Source: Alviniconcha marisindica (Eukaryota; Mollusca; Gastropoda; Provannidae). Taken from it: a DNA stretch of 64,000 nt. The stretch is taken from NCBI GenBank assembly GCA_018857735.1, contig JABMCL010002103.1:1354001-1418000 (forward strand), read 5' to 3'. Shown in pieces: positions 51,558 to 58,695 of this stretch. The translations under genes were made by a program, and so were the position numbers. Position 1 is the stretch's first letter. Each line of letters starts with the position of its first letter. The notes beneath the pieces were generated by a model, which had not been told where the DNA came from, did no database searches, and saw only the letters and a list, made by a program, of their open reading frames with translations.

Positions 51558-54500
51558 GTAAAATCATTAACTATTATACTATTAAAAAAACTAATTTAAT
51601 GTGACATCTATTCAACACCATTTCTGACTCATGACCATATATAAATTGTTTGAATTCTTGTGTTTACCTTTTCTGTGTGTGCTTCAAACAATACCTTATG
51701 TAAATTGCATTAGCATGACTGTGTTGTACAGGTGTACAGAATATTGTTTTGGTTAAAACATATGTGACTTTTGTGAGCACTTAGGACACTGATGAATGCA
51801 CAATAAATGTCCACTATTATTATTCCAATTATGCTGTGAATCTGCTGGAGAGTGGAGAATAGCACTATATAAAAGTGAGCAGTAATAAAAAGAAAGAACC
51901 CTAAAAAGAAGTTTCCAAAAGACAAAGGCACTCTATGAAGTGCTAGAAATTAGAAAAAGAACCAGGAAGAAGAAAGGCCTCAGAAAAGACTCAAAACAAC
52001 ACATTCCGAACAGAGGTAGGAGCCAAACCAAGTGCTAACACCAACAGAACCTCTAAGACGACGACCAAACAGAGCCTTAAAGGAAGCATCCAAATGAAAT
52101 AACGGCCCTTCCTAGTGCTAAAAAGAATAGAACCATCAAGTAGAATAGTTTGATGGACAAAGGCCTAAAACAGTGACAGCACAACACTTTTCAAATCGGT
52201 ATGAGTACGTCTATAAGGTGTCAAAAGTGGTTCCTGGAAACTGTCAATCAGTAATCGCTGTAACAGGTTAGACAGGCAGTTGACTATACTACTACTAGAG
52301 CTCTACTAGCAAACATTCTACCCCCTTTCCCCTCTAGAACACACACACACACAGGCATTTGCGCACACCCACACATTCTGTGTGTGTGCCTTGTTTATTC
52401 CTTAGGTTAGCATCGGTCAAATAAATTAACAGCTGGTATGTCTGGCTGACTGCTAAACATTTTCTAGTATATGCTGATCTCAACAGGTAAAACACCAGAA
52501 ATGACCAGTTAATGTGAACCCTGATGTTCACCACACCCAACACTTGCTGCAGCCAGCTACTGTCAAAACCCTCTTGTGCACCATACCTCTGAGAAAACCT
52601 GGCACTTTTTTCTTAATTCTGCACAACCCTAGAGATAAAGACCACTGACATGACCAGTTTTGCTGTCTACAGGGTGGCCAGCTGTTGGGATGGATGCCAG
52701 TTACACACCCCAGTGATGCATGCTGCCAATGTTGTTCTGTGCAAACTACACACAAAAAGTATTTACTATAAAAATTAAATAAAAATTGTCATTACCTTAG
52801 TCAATTTTTCCACCTCTTTTTATATGCAAACTGCATGTTTTCCCACATTACTTCCTGCACATCTAAGAGCACTTTCACACAGAGCTAGAATGAAGCTGCT
52901 ATCAACCAAGACTGAACTAAAAATAGTGCTTCTGTAACAGCACAAGGGAGGCAATGAAGAGCAACATTCAGGCCAAAAGTGACTTTAGAAATCAAGCCAG
53001 CGGGAGTTGTCTCCCATATTGCCTGCCACACCGCTACCCCCCCACTCAAACTTTTGATTGTGTTGACATTAGTAATAGCAGCACATACAGATGTTGGTGT
53101 GTCTGACCACCTCATGCTGAATGACTGCAGTGACTGACCACCTTGAGCTTAATGACTGCAGTGTCAATCACTACCTTGTGTCTGACTGCAGTGATTGACC
53201 ACCTTGAGCTGAATGACTGCTGAGTCTGACCACCATGAGCTGAATGACTGCTGTGTCTGACCACCATGAGCTGGTTGACTGCTGTGTCTGACCACCTCCA
53301 ACTGAACGACTGCTGAGTCTGACCACCATGAGCTGAATGACTGCTGAGTCTGACCACCATGAGCTGAATGACTGCTGAGTCTGACCACCATGAGCTGAAT
53401 GACTGCTGAGTCTGACCACCATGAGCTGAATGACTGCTGAGTCTGACCACCATGAGCTGGATGACTGCTGTGTCTGACCACCTCCAACTGAACGACTGCT
53501 GAGTCTGACCACCATGAGCGGGATGACTGCTGAGTCTGACCACCATGAGCTGAATGACTGCTGAGTCTGACCACCATGAGCTGAATGACTGCTGAGTCTG
53601 ACCACCATGAGCTGGATGACTGCTGAGTCTGACCACCATGAGCTGAAAGACTGCTGAGTCTGACCACCATGAGCTGAATGACTGCTGAGTCTGACCACCA
53701 TGAGCTGGATGACTGCTGAGTCTGACCACCATGAGCTGAATGACTGCCGAGTCTGACCACCATGAGCTGGATGACTGCTGTGTCTGACCACCATGAGCTG
53801 GAGCTGTGTCTGACCACCTCAAGAAGAATGACTGCAGTGACTGACCACCATGAGCTGAATGACTGCTGAGTCTGACCACCATGAGCTGAATGACTGCTGC
53901 GTCTGACCACCATGAGCTGAATGACTGCTGTGTCTGACCATCTCCAGCTGAATGACTGCAGTGATTGACCACCTCCAGCTGAATGACTGCTGCGTCTGAC
54001 CACATCCAGCTGGATGACTGCTGTGTCTGACCACCATGAGCTGGATGACTGCTGTGTCTGACCACCTCCAGCTGGATGACTGCTGTGTCTGACCAACTCT
54101 AACTGGATGACTGGGGCGACTAAGTCAACCAGCTTGAGGTGGTCAGTGACTCGTCATATAGCTCAAGGTGGTCAGTGCCACTGTTTACAGTTAATTTTAT
54201 TTTTGCCTATTTTCTGTGTCAGTCACATATGATTGCAACGTTAAATGGTCACAACCCCATCCATTTAGCTCAAACGACTATTTAACAGACCATTTCCTGA
54301 CTTGCATGTCAACAAGACCAGTAACGAGTAGCAAAATGCTCAGTCTCCAGAGCTGCCAACCCTTCACTAGACTTAAGTGTAGCAAAATCGTATTTTATGC
54401 GTAGCAATTTGATTTTGAGTGTGCAGTATAGTTGTCCTTCACAATTTCCCAGAAACATGCGTCAGAACAGCTGTCTAGCATGATCAACTGCAGAAGAATG

Positions 54501-57500
54501 ATGTTGTACACTACAATGAAATTTGTGAAAAGCATCTCCGCTCAAATTAAGTCCAAATGCCATGAAGATGGTGTCTCACAACCCATAAAATGGGAAATCT
54601 TCAGTGTACTTCCTACCGCTTGTCCTTTGTTGATGTGCTGCTTCCAGCTGATGCATCATTTGACATCATACAATCCACCATGGGTGACAGAAAAGTCCCA
54701 AGAAGCAGGCACTGCACTTAACATGCTGGGTGCTCTGCACTGATCATACAATGCACAGAAACTTTTCTGTAGATATATTCTTCCTGGAAAGTTTTTGACG
54801 AAATTTATCATCAGAGAGCCCGCTTTCAGCTTTTTGCTTCGGCATGGCAATTTGAAAGGACTAAATACAGAAGTCGTCTCACCAGGAAGCGATGCATACA
54901 AGTGGGAATTGAACTGAACACTATGATTGGTCAGCTGGTTTAAAACGTGAACGCCGATTGGCTGTGGCACAACCAACACCACAGACACGAAAAAGGCACA
55001 CGTGCAACCAGTTGCTGGTACATTTGATGCCCACACACATGCATGAGATCGAAAATAAACTCCTGTTTTTCAGGGGGAGAGCGTAGTGATCTGATCATGA
55101 GTGTAGCAGCACAGTGCAGTGCCCTCGGGTGTAGTAAACTACGACCAAAAAGAAGTGGTGGGCAGCTCTGAGCCTCCATCCAGTCACCTTCTTGTACTAT
55201 TTAAGTCTCACATGAATGTTTTGCACAGCTGTAATTTGTGTAAATCAGATCTAAATTGTGGTCTACTCAGATCATTGCTTTTCCTGGCCAACCGTATCAC
55301 AGGTTTCACTGGCTATTTTTATCACAAAAAACCCAGCTTTGTTGTCCCTGCTTTTGGGGGATTGATCTGTTCAAATATCATCATCAAACTCTGCAGAGAA
55401 AAAAAAACAAAAAAAACTTAAGGAATGTCCATGCTGATTTTCTTTATTACATCAAAAAATGGGAAGTCGCACTAACCACCCCTTTAAATCTGCCTAGAAC
55501 TAAAGATTCTCAAATGCTGTATGTGTGTATACGTTCCTTTCTGAAAATACACATCAAGATAATCCTGTGAAAACAAATGTGTATGCGATTACCTGCTGCA
55601 GCCACATGTACACACATCAGTGGATACAGCCTGCCCCCCTGCCCCCCAAAGTCCTATTACTGATGTTGAAAGAGGGAAGATGTCCTATTCCTAGTGCACG
55701 TCTTGGACACTTGCCCTAGTCCCCCTAGAAAATGTCTGATTACTAATGTTTTTAACAGAAGGTCTACTGTCCAGGTGAGCGAGAAAATGTCCTATTGTTA
55801 GCGCACGTCCTGGACAGTTATCCTCCTGGCACTGGTTTGCAGACTGTACAGCCACGCAGGACTCACCAGAGCGCTGTTGTCAGTCACATGGAAGCTCTCC
55901 ACCTGAAGGGTTGCTGTGTCATCAGCCAAGTCCACCCCAATGTCCAGATCACGGTTGGTGATTTGGGTAAAGGCACTGAAACAGAGTGGACAGTTGTCGA
56001 CATAGAAAAAGGTACTAACACCTGTAGATCAGTGAGGTTCTGTCCTCTGGGTTTGTGAGGTCTGTGGGACACCACAGGTGAAAAGTTATGTCAATGGATG
56101 ACTGCATATTTAAAAGCAAACTTTAAAAATGGATGCAAAGAAACCAAAGCAATGCCATCAAAATTTTAACTTGGCTAAAACAGTAAAAATGTGGCCATAT
56201 GTGAAATGGAAAAATGGTGGTGTGTGTTTTTTAATTGTGGGAGAGTACATTTTCAATCAGGGCTCTCCATTTTTCACATTCTCACCCTGTCTAGCTATTC
56301 AGGGGTTGCAAACAATTTTTTTTTAGAACTTGTGTACACCAAATGCAATATCGTGAAAAAGTTTGTACAACCAAACAGGAGTCTACATGTATACACGGTC
56401 ATGCATCACATCATGTTCATAGTCCTGTGGGAAAATTAGTATAAATAATAATTATATGTTTTGGGGGGGCCTTATATCACCTCGATGTGAACAGACATAA
56501 AATAAAATATTGATTGACTGATGCATCACAAATGGCTTTGAACCGGTCATTCTGCGCATTACCAAGTTCCGGCAAGCAATTTAGGCGCTTTATGCTGTTC
56601 AGCATGATAATCACAGTAGAGAGTTTGAACTCTGCCTTTAGATCCATTCTGACCATACAATCTTGAAAAAGGTGCAACTGCACTTCAACAACAAAGTTTT
56701 GTGTCTCCAAACTCGCTATTTCTGTGACATAAAAATCAGTACCTACGACTGGTAACACATCAACAAACAAGAACACAACTGGGCACAATGGCCTTCTAAA
56801 TGATTACTGATGGTTTCCAAGGCATTATTTTGCAACTCTGTGGCCTCAAAAGAGCGATTTTATCAAAAGTACCAACTGGACTGCGCATGATGCTTGTTGA
56901 CGTAAATATTCTGTTTGGCATTAGAATACAATTTACTTTCAAAAATAAAACTTGGTAACAAAACAAAAAGTCTACTACTGTACTAGCATGCCTGAACATG
57001 AAATAGGGGGATTGAACTTGAGACAGAATTTATGCATCCAACCACTACAGAGAGAAGCTTGAAATTTTGTGACATTTTTGTGTTTCTGGTGTGATAACCA
57101 GTGGTTTCACCCTGTATTATGAACTGTGTCCGCCAAATTTGCTTTTGTTCCACACAAGGGAGCAGATTGGCCAGATACTCCAGAGAAAATAAGGATTAGG
57201 TTTTTTGTTGCTGTAATCTCTATTGTGTGTTAGGCACAATATGTGGCTTGGTGTGCCCATTTTCTTTGTGAAAAGCACAATAAAGGAAAAGGTAATGAAT
57301 CTGTCCAAAGTTTTTGGTCAACTGGTGGCATTAAGACAGGGTTCATACAGAAAAATCCTTTCAAAATTCACAAACTTTTCACAAAACCAGCACAGAAAAG
57401 CAACACGAAGATATGCAACTCTTTCACGCACTCTATCAGTCAAAACTGATAGGAAGCAAGTTCTCTGTGATTTCACACAGCAAATTTAAAAAAACAAAAA

Positions 57501-58399
57501 ACTACTGAGTACTGTTTGGTCTTGGAAAATGCAGTTTCTGACCAATAAGCTGATAGTTTTTCGCCAGCACTCTGAAGACCACAAAATTCACAAACTTTCA
57601 CAGACCCCACTCAGTTTTCACACTTTCAAGGCCTTGAAAAGCGTATCCTATTTCCCCCAAACTTTCAAAGACCTTCAAAGACCGTGTGAACCCTGTCAAG
57701 GCAAACCATTAGTGAGCACCACTAGATTGTACTCGCGACAGCATGGACAAATATTACTTATTAGACTTTTTGTTAAGTACCAACAAGGGTTGTCGTGAGC
57801 ATGATGTACAATGTGAGCCTTTAATTACACACGTATAGGCATTTAATGCATTTACTGGGACCCAGTACTTTGAAAAGCTTGTGTAACACTCAAAATGGTT
57901 GTGATTATATTTATAGTTGTTATAATGTTAACACAAGTTCAATTAAATGTTAACTGCCAGGTACAGCTGACATCTGTCACACCTTCACAAAAGGAATCAC
58001 TTGCATGATCTTGACTTCCCAGTATTAATTTTGTTGAAAAAGCATATCATTTTACAGCATGTATGCAAAGAAAGAAATTTGTTTGCTAGTTCAGCAGTGC
58101 CAGTTGTTACAATGTTACACTTTCTGCAAATCAAAACTAGATACTGCCAAACAATAAAACATACTGCCAAACAATAAAACATTTAACAAAGTTAAAACAA
58201 GGCTACAACAAGGCTGACTGATTCTTCAAACTGCAAATGTAACAGTTTAAGTACTATTGTACTACTACTGAGTATTAAAGTACTACAAAGTACTAGTCTT
58301 AGCACCAGCTTACCCACTGTGGGAGACGTCCCCCAGCGTCTGCCACAGGAAATCAAACGTCTCCTGGGACATCGGGTTGGGGGGAGTGCTCTGCGACAT
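20938..58399 (-). CDS. TP63/TP73-like: p53/p63/p73-family transcription factor, whole gene (long, SAM-containing form, 584 aa)
   Basis: Sequence-specific DNA-binding factor of the p53 family, acting in the nucleus as a tetramer in DNA damage and germline/epithelial quality control. Coding exons on the minus strand: 58399-58314, 55975-55867, 41673-41572, 40407-40358, 39687-39609, 39227-39090, 38625-38437, 37855-37669, 36890-36805, 34533-34421, 24332-24102, 23114-23021, 21228-20938. Every intron is GT...AG and every phase matches. Domain order: transactivation motif (about 10-21), DNA-binding domain (about 117-305), basic NLS (329-332), tetramerisation segment (about 343-380), linker (381-456), SAM (about 457-513), inhibitory-like tail (551-564). 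Zinc ligands C193, H196, C254, C258 and DNA-contact residues equivalent to human K120, R248, R273 and R280 are all present. The SAM domain places it nearer p63/p73 than p53. Molluscs usually have one such gene producing both forms. Extra linker exons between 34421 and 24332 cannot be excluded. Confidence 0.96.
21376..22692. repeat. Large minisatellite in the intron splitting the SAM domain, about 50 copies
   Basis: Unit of 25-28 bp: GAGTGCTGTAAATGCACACA then ACAACACC or ACACT. It fills 1.3 kb of the 1.8-kb intron 21229-23020. All three minus-strand frames are open for 446-523 codons, which is purely a property of the array. Confidence 0.96.
23021..23114 (-). CDS. p53-family exon 13: first part of the SAM domain
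   Basis: 94 nt, residues 458-488 after S457. [20 protein letters not shown] followed by [11 protein letters not shown] matches the SAM fold start (W/FL..LGLS.Y...F....). Acceptor TGTGCAG, donor GAT|GTGAGT, phase 0 out. It lies between two large minisatellites. Confidence 0.95.
23152..23640. repeat. Minisatellite, 42-bp unit, about 11.5 copies
   Basis: ACACCCACTTCCTACAGCAC then ATTCCTTCCCATCCATCAAACC. Lies 40 bp upstream (in transcript sense) of the SAM exon acceptor. The 14-residue peptide repeats in its minus frame are artefacts. Confidence 0.95.
24040..24117 (-). repeat. 26-bp triplication carrying the exon 12 donor site
   Basis: Three copies of GGCTACTGACCTGGTAATGG-type sequence, at 24040, 24066 and 24092, each reading CAG|GTCAGTAGCC on the minus strand. 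The copy at 24102/24101 keeps the reading frame into the SAM exon. The other two would add 26 or 52 nt and break it. Confidence 0.9.
24102..24332 (-). CDS. p53-family exon 12: linker between tetramerisation and SAM domains
   Basis: 231 nt, completing R380 and encoding residues 381-456 plus two bases. Open in the frame required by exon 11 and by the SAM exon. Low-complexity linker with S, T, A and V. It includes VKNE (439-442), a psi-K-x-E sumoylation consensus. Acceptor TCTTGCAG and donor CAG|GTCAGT are both embedded in small tandem arrays that copy the splice sites (see the repeats at 24040 and 24330). Confidence 0.85.
24318..24590 (-). repeat. 40-bp array carrying copies of the exon 12 acceptor site
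   Basis: About seven copies of TCAGACATCAATCTGCAAGA followed by CAGGGCAGAGACTGAAGAGA. On the minus strand each has a pyrimidine stretch, TTGCAG and then ATTGATGTCTGA, the first bases of exon 12. The copy at 24332 abuts the open linker frame. Entry at an upstream copy soon meets a TGA within the next unit. Confidence 0.9.
25095..25610. repeat. Minisatellite, 48-bp unit, about 11 copies, with a diverged tail to about 25900
   Basis: Unit: TGTCAGTTGACCTTTCTACT then GAGTCTGTAGTGGTTGTACCAACATG (split here). Both strands remain open (153 and 240 codons) because 48 is divisible by 3. The tail copies carry T runs. No coding evidence beyond openness. Confidence 0.93.
25960..26590. repeat. Degenerate minisatellite, about 40-bp unit
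   Basis: Copies of GAGATGTCAGACTGTGCAAG and GACAGGCATCAGGTGGATG; best preserved between 26310 and 26580. Confidence 0.85.
26591..30439. other. Part of intron 11 (long form), no exon recognised
   Basis: Includes a possible old SINE-like fragment at 27120-27205 (TTTTAATGTCACATCATAGG), C-rich tracts at 27440 and 30200, and an AT-rich middle. I looked for an additional p53-family linker exon in phase and found none convincing. Confidence 0.5.
30440..31080. repeat. Minisatellite, about 26-bp unit, about 22 copies
   Basis: CACTGGTCTGTCACACACAC and TGACAG or TAACAG, increasingly diverged toward 31080. Confidence 0.9.
31085..31260. repeat. About 56-bp tandem triplication
   Basis: TGAAGACACTTGCACACAGC then CTGTCAGAAAGATGCTAACAGCATGGACCTAC in pieces; the last copy is diverged. 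Confidence 0.88.
31563..31568 (-). terminator. Candidate polyadenylation signal for the short form
   Basis: AATAAA on the minus strand, about 610 nt downstream of the short-form stop codon. This is the first such hexamer I see after that stop. Chance occurrence is possible. Confidence 0.35.
32180..32282 (-). CDS. Alternative terminal exon: short p53-like form with basic tail and stop
   Basis: Acceptor GCTTGCAG before 32282. With the overhang of exon 11 it reads [10 protein letters not shown]..., then [18 protein letters not shown] and a TAG stop at 32182-32180. The product would be 413 residues, without SAM. The lysine-rich tail resembles the basic regulatory C-terminus of p53 (human KKLMFK region). 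Support: acceptor, matching phase, no earlier stop, and composition. Alternative splicing itself is inferred; molluscs are known to make p53 and p63/73 forms from one gene. Confidence 0.72.
33390..33540. repeat. 34-bp tandem repeat, about 4.5 copies
   Basis: GAGCTCTGACAGTCAACACT then GTGGTTGACTGAC. Confidence 0.9.
33700..34320. repeat. Minisatellite, about 35-bp unit, about 18 copies
   Basis: CTACAGGAGGCAGAAAGAGT then GGTGAAGTACAGACC. It ends about 100 bp from the tetramerisation exon (34421), within the intron that precedes the short-form terminal exon. Confidence 0.95.
34421..34533 (-). CDS. p53-family exon 11: tetramerisation domain
   Basis: 113 nt, residues 343-379 plus two bases: [20 protein letters not shown] then [15 protein letters not shown]. 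The first helix aligns with p63 RETYEMLLKIKESLELM. The second helix ([12 protein letters not shown]) is the p63/p73-type stabilising helix that vertebrate p53 lacks. Donor GAG|GTGGGT is weaker than the others. This is the branch point: its two-base overhang fits both the short-form exon at 32282 and the long-form exon at 24332. Confidence 0.95.
34705..35212. repeat. Minisatellite, 34-bp unit, about 15 nearly identical copies
   Basis: AGTCCCTGCTGGGCCATCTG followed by TTTCTCACTTAAAC. Most copies differ by zero to one base, the most homogeneous array in the window. Confidence 0.96.
35320..35625. repeat. Tandem repeat, about 28-32-bp unit
   Basis: TTACAGTGTCAACTGGATCA then CYACAACTT, about ten copies. 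Confidence 0.9.
35655..35870. repeat. 39-bp tandem repeat, about five copies
   Basis: CAACTTGCCAACAGACTTCT then GACATCCATCAGATTAGTT. Confidence 0.92.
36290..36630. repeat. 50-bp tandem repeat, about seven copies
   Basis: GGTCTGCCTGTGGACCTCTC then AAAACAAACACTGGAACAGC. Close to identical. A shorter repeat (AGCCTGCTGACCCCTAG) precedes it at 36145-36210. Confidence 0.94.
36805..36890 (-). CDS. p53-family exon 10: linker with nuclear localisation signal
   Basis: 86 nt, residues 315-342. It contains [10 protein letters not shown], a classical basic nuclear localisation cluster (R329-K332), followed by EIYTLT, which resembles the start of the p63/p73 and squid tetramerisation segment. Acceptor TGTTTCAG, donor ACG|GTAAGT; phases 2-in and 0-out fit both neighbours. 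Confidence 0.93.
37669..37855 (-). CDS. p53-family exon 9: DNA-binding domain, second zinc-ligand pair and DNA-contact helix
   Basis: 187 nt, residues 252-313 plus one base. [16 protein letters not shown] holds C254 and C258 (human C238, C242), and R264 and R265 (R248, R249). [14 protein letters not shown] holds R288 (R273), C290, C292, R295 (R280) and R297 (R282). This is the most diagnostic exon of the gene. Acceptor CCTTGCAG, donor CAG|GTATGT. Confidence 0.98.
38437..38625 (-). CDS. p53-family exon 8: DNA-binding domain, first zinc-ligand pair
   Basis: 189 nt, residues 189-251. [11 protein letters not shown] carries C193 and H196, equivalent to human zinc ligands C176 and H179, and R192 at the R175 hotspot. 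Then follow HLVRCE and the loop/strand region to EWVTNLFQ. Acceptor ACACAG, donor CAG|GTAAGT. A long poly-C run (G on the transcript's template partner) lies only about 20 bp into the following intron. Confidence 0.97.
39090..39227 (-). CDS. p53-family exon 7: DNA-binding domain
   Basis: 138 nt, 46 codons, residues 143-188. [18 protein letters not shown] aligns with p63 YSTELKKLYCQIAKTCPI, and the exon ends PEHCQE just before the first zinc-ligand segment. Acceptor TTCATACAG, donor GTGAGT, phase 0 at both ends. A 30-bp minisatellite begins within about 15 bp upstream of its acceptor. Confidence 0.96.
39240..39550. repeat. 30-bp tandem repeat filling intron 6, about ten copies
   Basis: GTTGGTGTGGCCAATGGAAT then ACATACATGA. 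It occupies most of the 381-bp intron 39228-39608 and comes within about 15 bp of the exon 7 acceptor. Confidence 0.95.
39609..39687 (-). CDS. p53-family exon 6: start of the DNA-binding domain
   Basis: 79 nt, residues 117-142, [13 protein letters not shown]...TKSTTWT. It corresponds to the first beta strand and loop 1 of the p53 DNA-binding domain (human FEVTF...AKSATWT in p63). K137 sits at human K120, which contacts the major groove. Donor ACG|GTAAGC, acceptor TGTGTGCAG. Confidence 0.95.
39763..39822. repeat. GA microsatellite
   Basis: About 30 GA units in intron 5, 75 bp upstream of the exon 6 acceptor in transcript sense. Confidence 0.97.
39983..40115. mobile_element. Probable SINE-tail fragment
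   Basis: AACTTGGTGTTTTACGCCCA and ATATCAGGGTGGCC follow the layout of the SINE tail at 6017 (GGCGCTTAACGTCC ... CATCAGGC), but divergence is high. Confidence 0.35.
40358..40407 (-). CDS. p53-family exon 5: short linker leading into the DNA-binding domain
   Basis: 50 nt, residues 100-115 plus two bases. Acceptor CCTTCTGCAG and donor GTAAGT. The end AVPE-F joins TDYAGDY of the next exon, matching the p63 sequence AIPSNTDYPG at the DNA-binding-domain boundary. Phase 0 in, phase 2 out. Confidence 0.88.
41572..41673 (-). CDS. p53-family exon 4: serine/proline-rich linker before the DNA-binding domain
   Basis: 102 nt, 34 codons, residues 66-99 ([11 protein letters not shown]...PFHD). Acceptor CTGTTGCAG, donor GTGAGT, phase 0 on both sides. 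This is the first exon shared by full-length and putative deltaN forms. It is rich in S, P and N, as expected for the flexible segment between activation and DNA-binding domains. Confidence 0.88.
42570..42770. repeat. 36-bp tandem repeat, about five copies
   Basis: GGTCTGGTTCACATAGCGTG then ACCAAGACACAACAAT. Confidence 0.92.
42985..43147. repeat. SINE-like fragment and 29-base G run
   Basis: CCTCCATGGAGGCCAGAAGG then CCTATTAGGGAGGG resembles the SINE body at 6050. The G run at 43117-43145 follows. Confidence 0.5.
43195..43722. repeat. Minisatellite, 45-bp unit, about 11.5 copies
   Basis: TGACCAAATAATAAGGGTAT then CTCCACTGTTTACTAGTCCTGTGAC in pieces. Left copies are diverged and right ones nearly identical, so growth was directional. 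Open on both strands (150 and 176 codons). Confidence 0.95.
44888..45115. repeat. 57-bp tandem repeat, four copies
   Basis: GTTGTGTCCGACTGTACACA then GTTGGTGACACCACCACATACTATGCCATGAAAAGG in pieces. Confidence 0.92.
46298..46336 (-). CDS. Candidate alternative (deltaN-type) first coding exon in intron 3
   Basis: A short frame starting ATG ATC AAA encodes [13 protein letters not shown] and ends exactly at a strong donor, CGT|GTAAGT, in phase 0. That phase fits the acceptor at 41673, so splicing would give a protein lacking both transactivation exons but keeping everything from residue 66. The A at -3 is a favourable start context. Vertebrate TP63 and TP73 place their deltaN first exon in the same intron. 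The peptide itself is not one I recognise, and there is no transcript evidence here. It could be a chance match. Confidence 0.38.
46544..46563. promoter_or_regulatory. Candidate p53-family response element (two abutting half-sites)
   Basis: AAACAAGCCA directly followed by GGGCATGCGC. Against RRRCWWGYYY twice with no spacer, 18 of 20 positions fit, and both CWWG cores (CAAG, CATG) are intact. It lies about 210 bp upstream of the candidate deltaN start codon at 46336, which would suit autoregulation. Such matches also arise by chance in 64 kb. Confidence 0.4.
47806..47885. repeat. Perfect 20-bp-arm palindrome with a partial second copy
   Basis: TAGCAACTCGTTGGTCAGTA (47806-47825), five bases, then its exact inverse to 47850. 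CGTTGGTCAGTA and its inverse follow at 47851-47885. It sits immediately after a GT/GTGC microsatellite. A strong hairpin or cruciform in DNA or RNA. Confidence 0.95.
48010..48235. repeat. About 76-bp tandem repeat, three copies
   Basis: GACCAGGGGGAAATGAAGAG then GGACCCAGGGGG; purine-rich on the plus strand. A looser CACCCAACACTGAACACT repeat follows to 48420. Confidence 0.9.
49570..50150. repeat. G-run minisatellite, about 60-bp unit, about nine copies
   Basis: Each unit joins GTGTGTGGGGGTGGGGGG-type runs of variable length with CTAGAATCAGTGAGACA and GAGTGCATGCCAGTAGTT. The G tracts could form quadruplexes on the plus strand; the p53-family transcript carries the C-rich complement. Confidence 0.92.
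50151..53094. other. Part of intron 3, AT-rich, no exon recognised
   Basis: (TA)n at 51509-51549. AATAAA on the plus strand at 51389 and 51801. No open frame with recognisable similarity. Confidence 0.5.
53095..54180. repeat. Minisatellite, 31-bp unit, about 33 copies
   Basis: GAGCTGAATGACTGCTGAGT then CTGACCACCAT. With a 31-bp period every frame cycles through the same sequence, so all three minus frames stay open (207-317 codons). Confidence 0.96.
54181..55866. other. Part of intron 3 beside exon 3, no gene recognised
   Basis: Non-repetitive, moderate GC. A 126-codon minus-strand frame at 54656-55036 has no start context or similarity I recognise. It may be an old transposon remnant. Confidence 0.4.
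55867..55975 (-). CDS. p53-family exon 3: acidic N-terminal region
   Basis: 109 nt, acceptor TGTTTCAG and donor GTGAGT. With the two bases from exon 2 it reads in one open frame for 36 residues (30-65). The stretch is acidic and threonine-rich ([12 protein letters not shown]), as in p53-family N-terminal activation regions. It ends in phase 0 and joins the exon at 41673. Support is from phase continuity, consensus sites and position rather than strong residue conservation. Confidence 0.85.
55976..57334. other. Part of intron 2, no exon recognised
   Basis: AT-rich sequence with no tandem array and no open frame of recognisable similarity. The rest of intron 2 beyond the element (57698-58313) has a 23-bp duplication, CATACTGCCAAACAATAAAA, at 58142-58182. 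Confidence 0.5.
57335..57697. mobile_element. Small non-autonomous element with terminal inverted repeats
   Basis: GACAGGGTTCATACAG at the left and the inverse of GACAGGGTTCACACGGTC at the right define a 363-bp unit in intron 2. Ends of the form CAGGG are seen in hAT-type elements. The inside is rich in TTTCAAAGACCTT and TTCACAAACTTT and has no transposase. A clean 8-bp target duplication is not evident. Confidence 0.5.
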
Positions 58400-58436
58400 C
58401 TTTCTGAAGTTCCTACTGGTACTAGTTCCTTGACAC
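58314..58436 (-). CDS. p53-family exon 2: start codon and transactivation motif
   Basis: Acceptor GTTGCACAG before 58436; the ATG is at 58399-58397, so 37 nt are 5' UTR. It encodes 28 residues plus two bases, beginning MSQSTPP. The motif [12 protein letters not shown] (residues 11-22) matches the p53 box I helix (human SQETFSDLWKLL), keeping the F, L/W and L residues that insert into the MDM2 cleft. Donor GTAAGC at 58313. It splices in phase 2 to the exon at 55975. The next in-frame ATG is residue 10; I use the first because the whole frame fits. Confidence 0.92.
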
Positions 58437-58630
58437 CTGTGCAACACAAAATTATTATGGTGTGAAAACCATAATACAGGACTTAACTAGCTGAAGAAAA
58501 TGAAAGTAAACATTTCCTACAAACTCAAACTGCTTGTACCGAACAAACTAAAAAATGTTTGAATAAAATGTACAACGCAACAACCCAGAAATAATCAACA
58601 CAACCGACGTTAAATATGAGTTTAACATAC

Positions 58631-58695
58631 CTCCGAAAAACGGATTGTCATAAATGCACTTTCTGTCAAAGTGTGTCCGCCATGTTGATAAAGAC
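58631..58695 (-). other. Exon 1 of the p53-family gene, untranslated (5' end approximate)
   Basis: The minus strand shows a consensus donor, CGGAG|GTATGT, with the exon ending at 58631. Intron 1 would be only 194 bp, ending at the acceptor before 58436. The upstream end is not visible in the sequence; I place it near the start of the promoter region. The exon holds a short upstream ATG (ATGACAATC) in the 5' UTR. Donor position is inferred from consensus only. Confidence 0.6.

Noticed and set aside
53112..54096. Open frames of 317, 310 and 207 codons rich in Ser/His/Gln
   Set aside because: Products of the 31-bp array inside intron 3.
54656..55036. 126-codon minus-strand frame as an extra p53 exon or separate gene
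   Set aside because: No homology recognised, no consistent splice sites, and it lies within intron 3.
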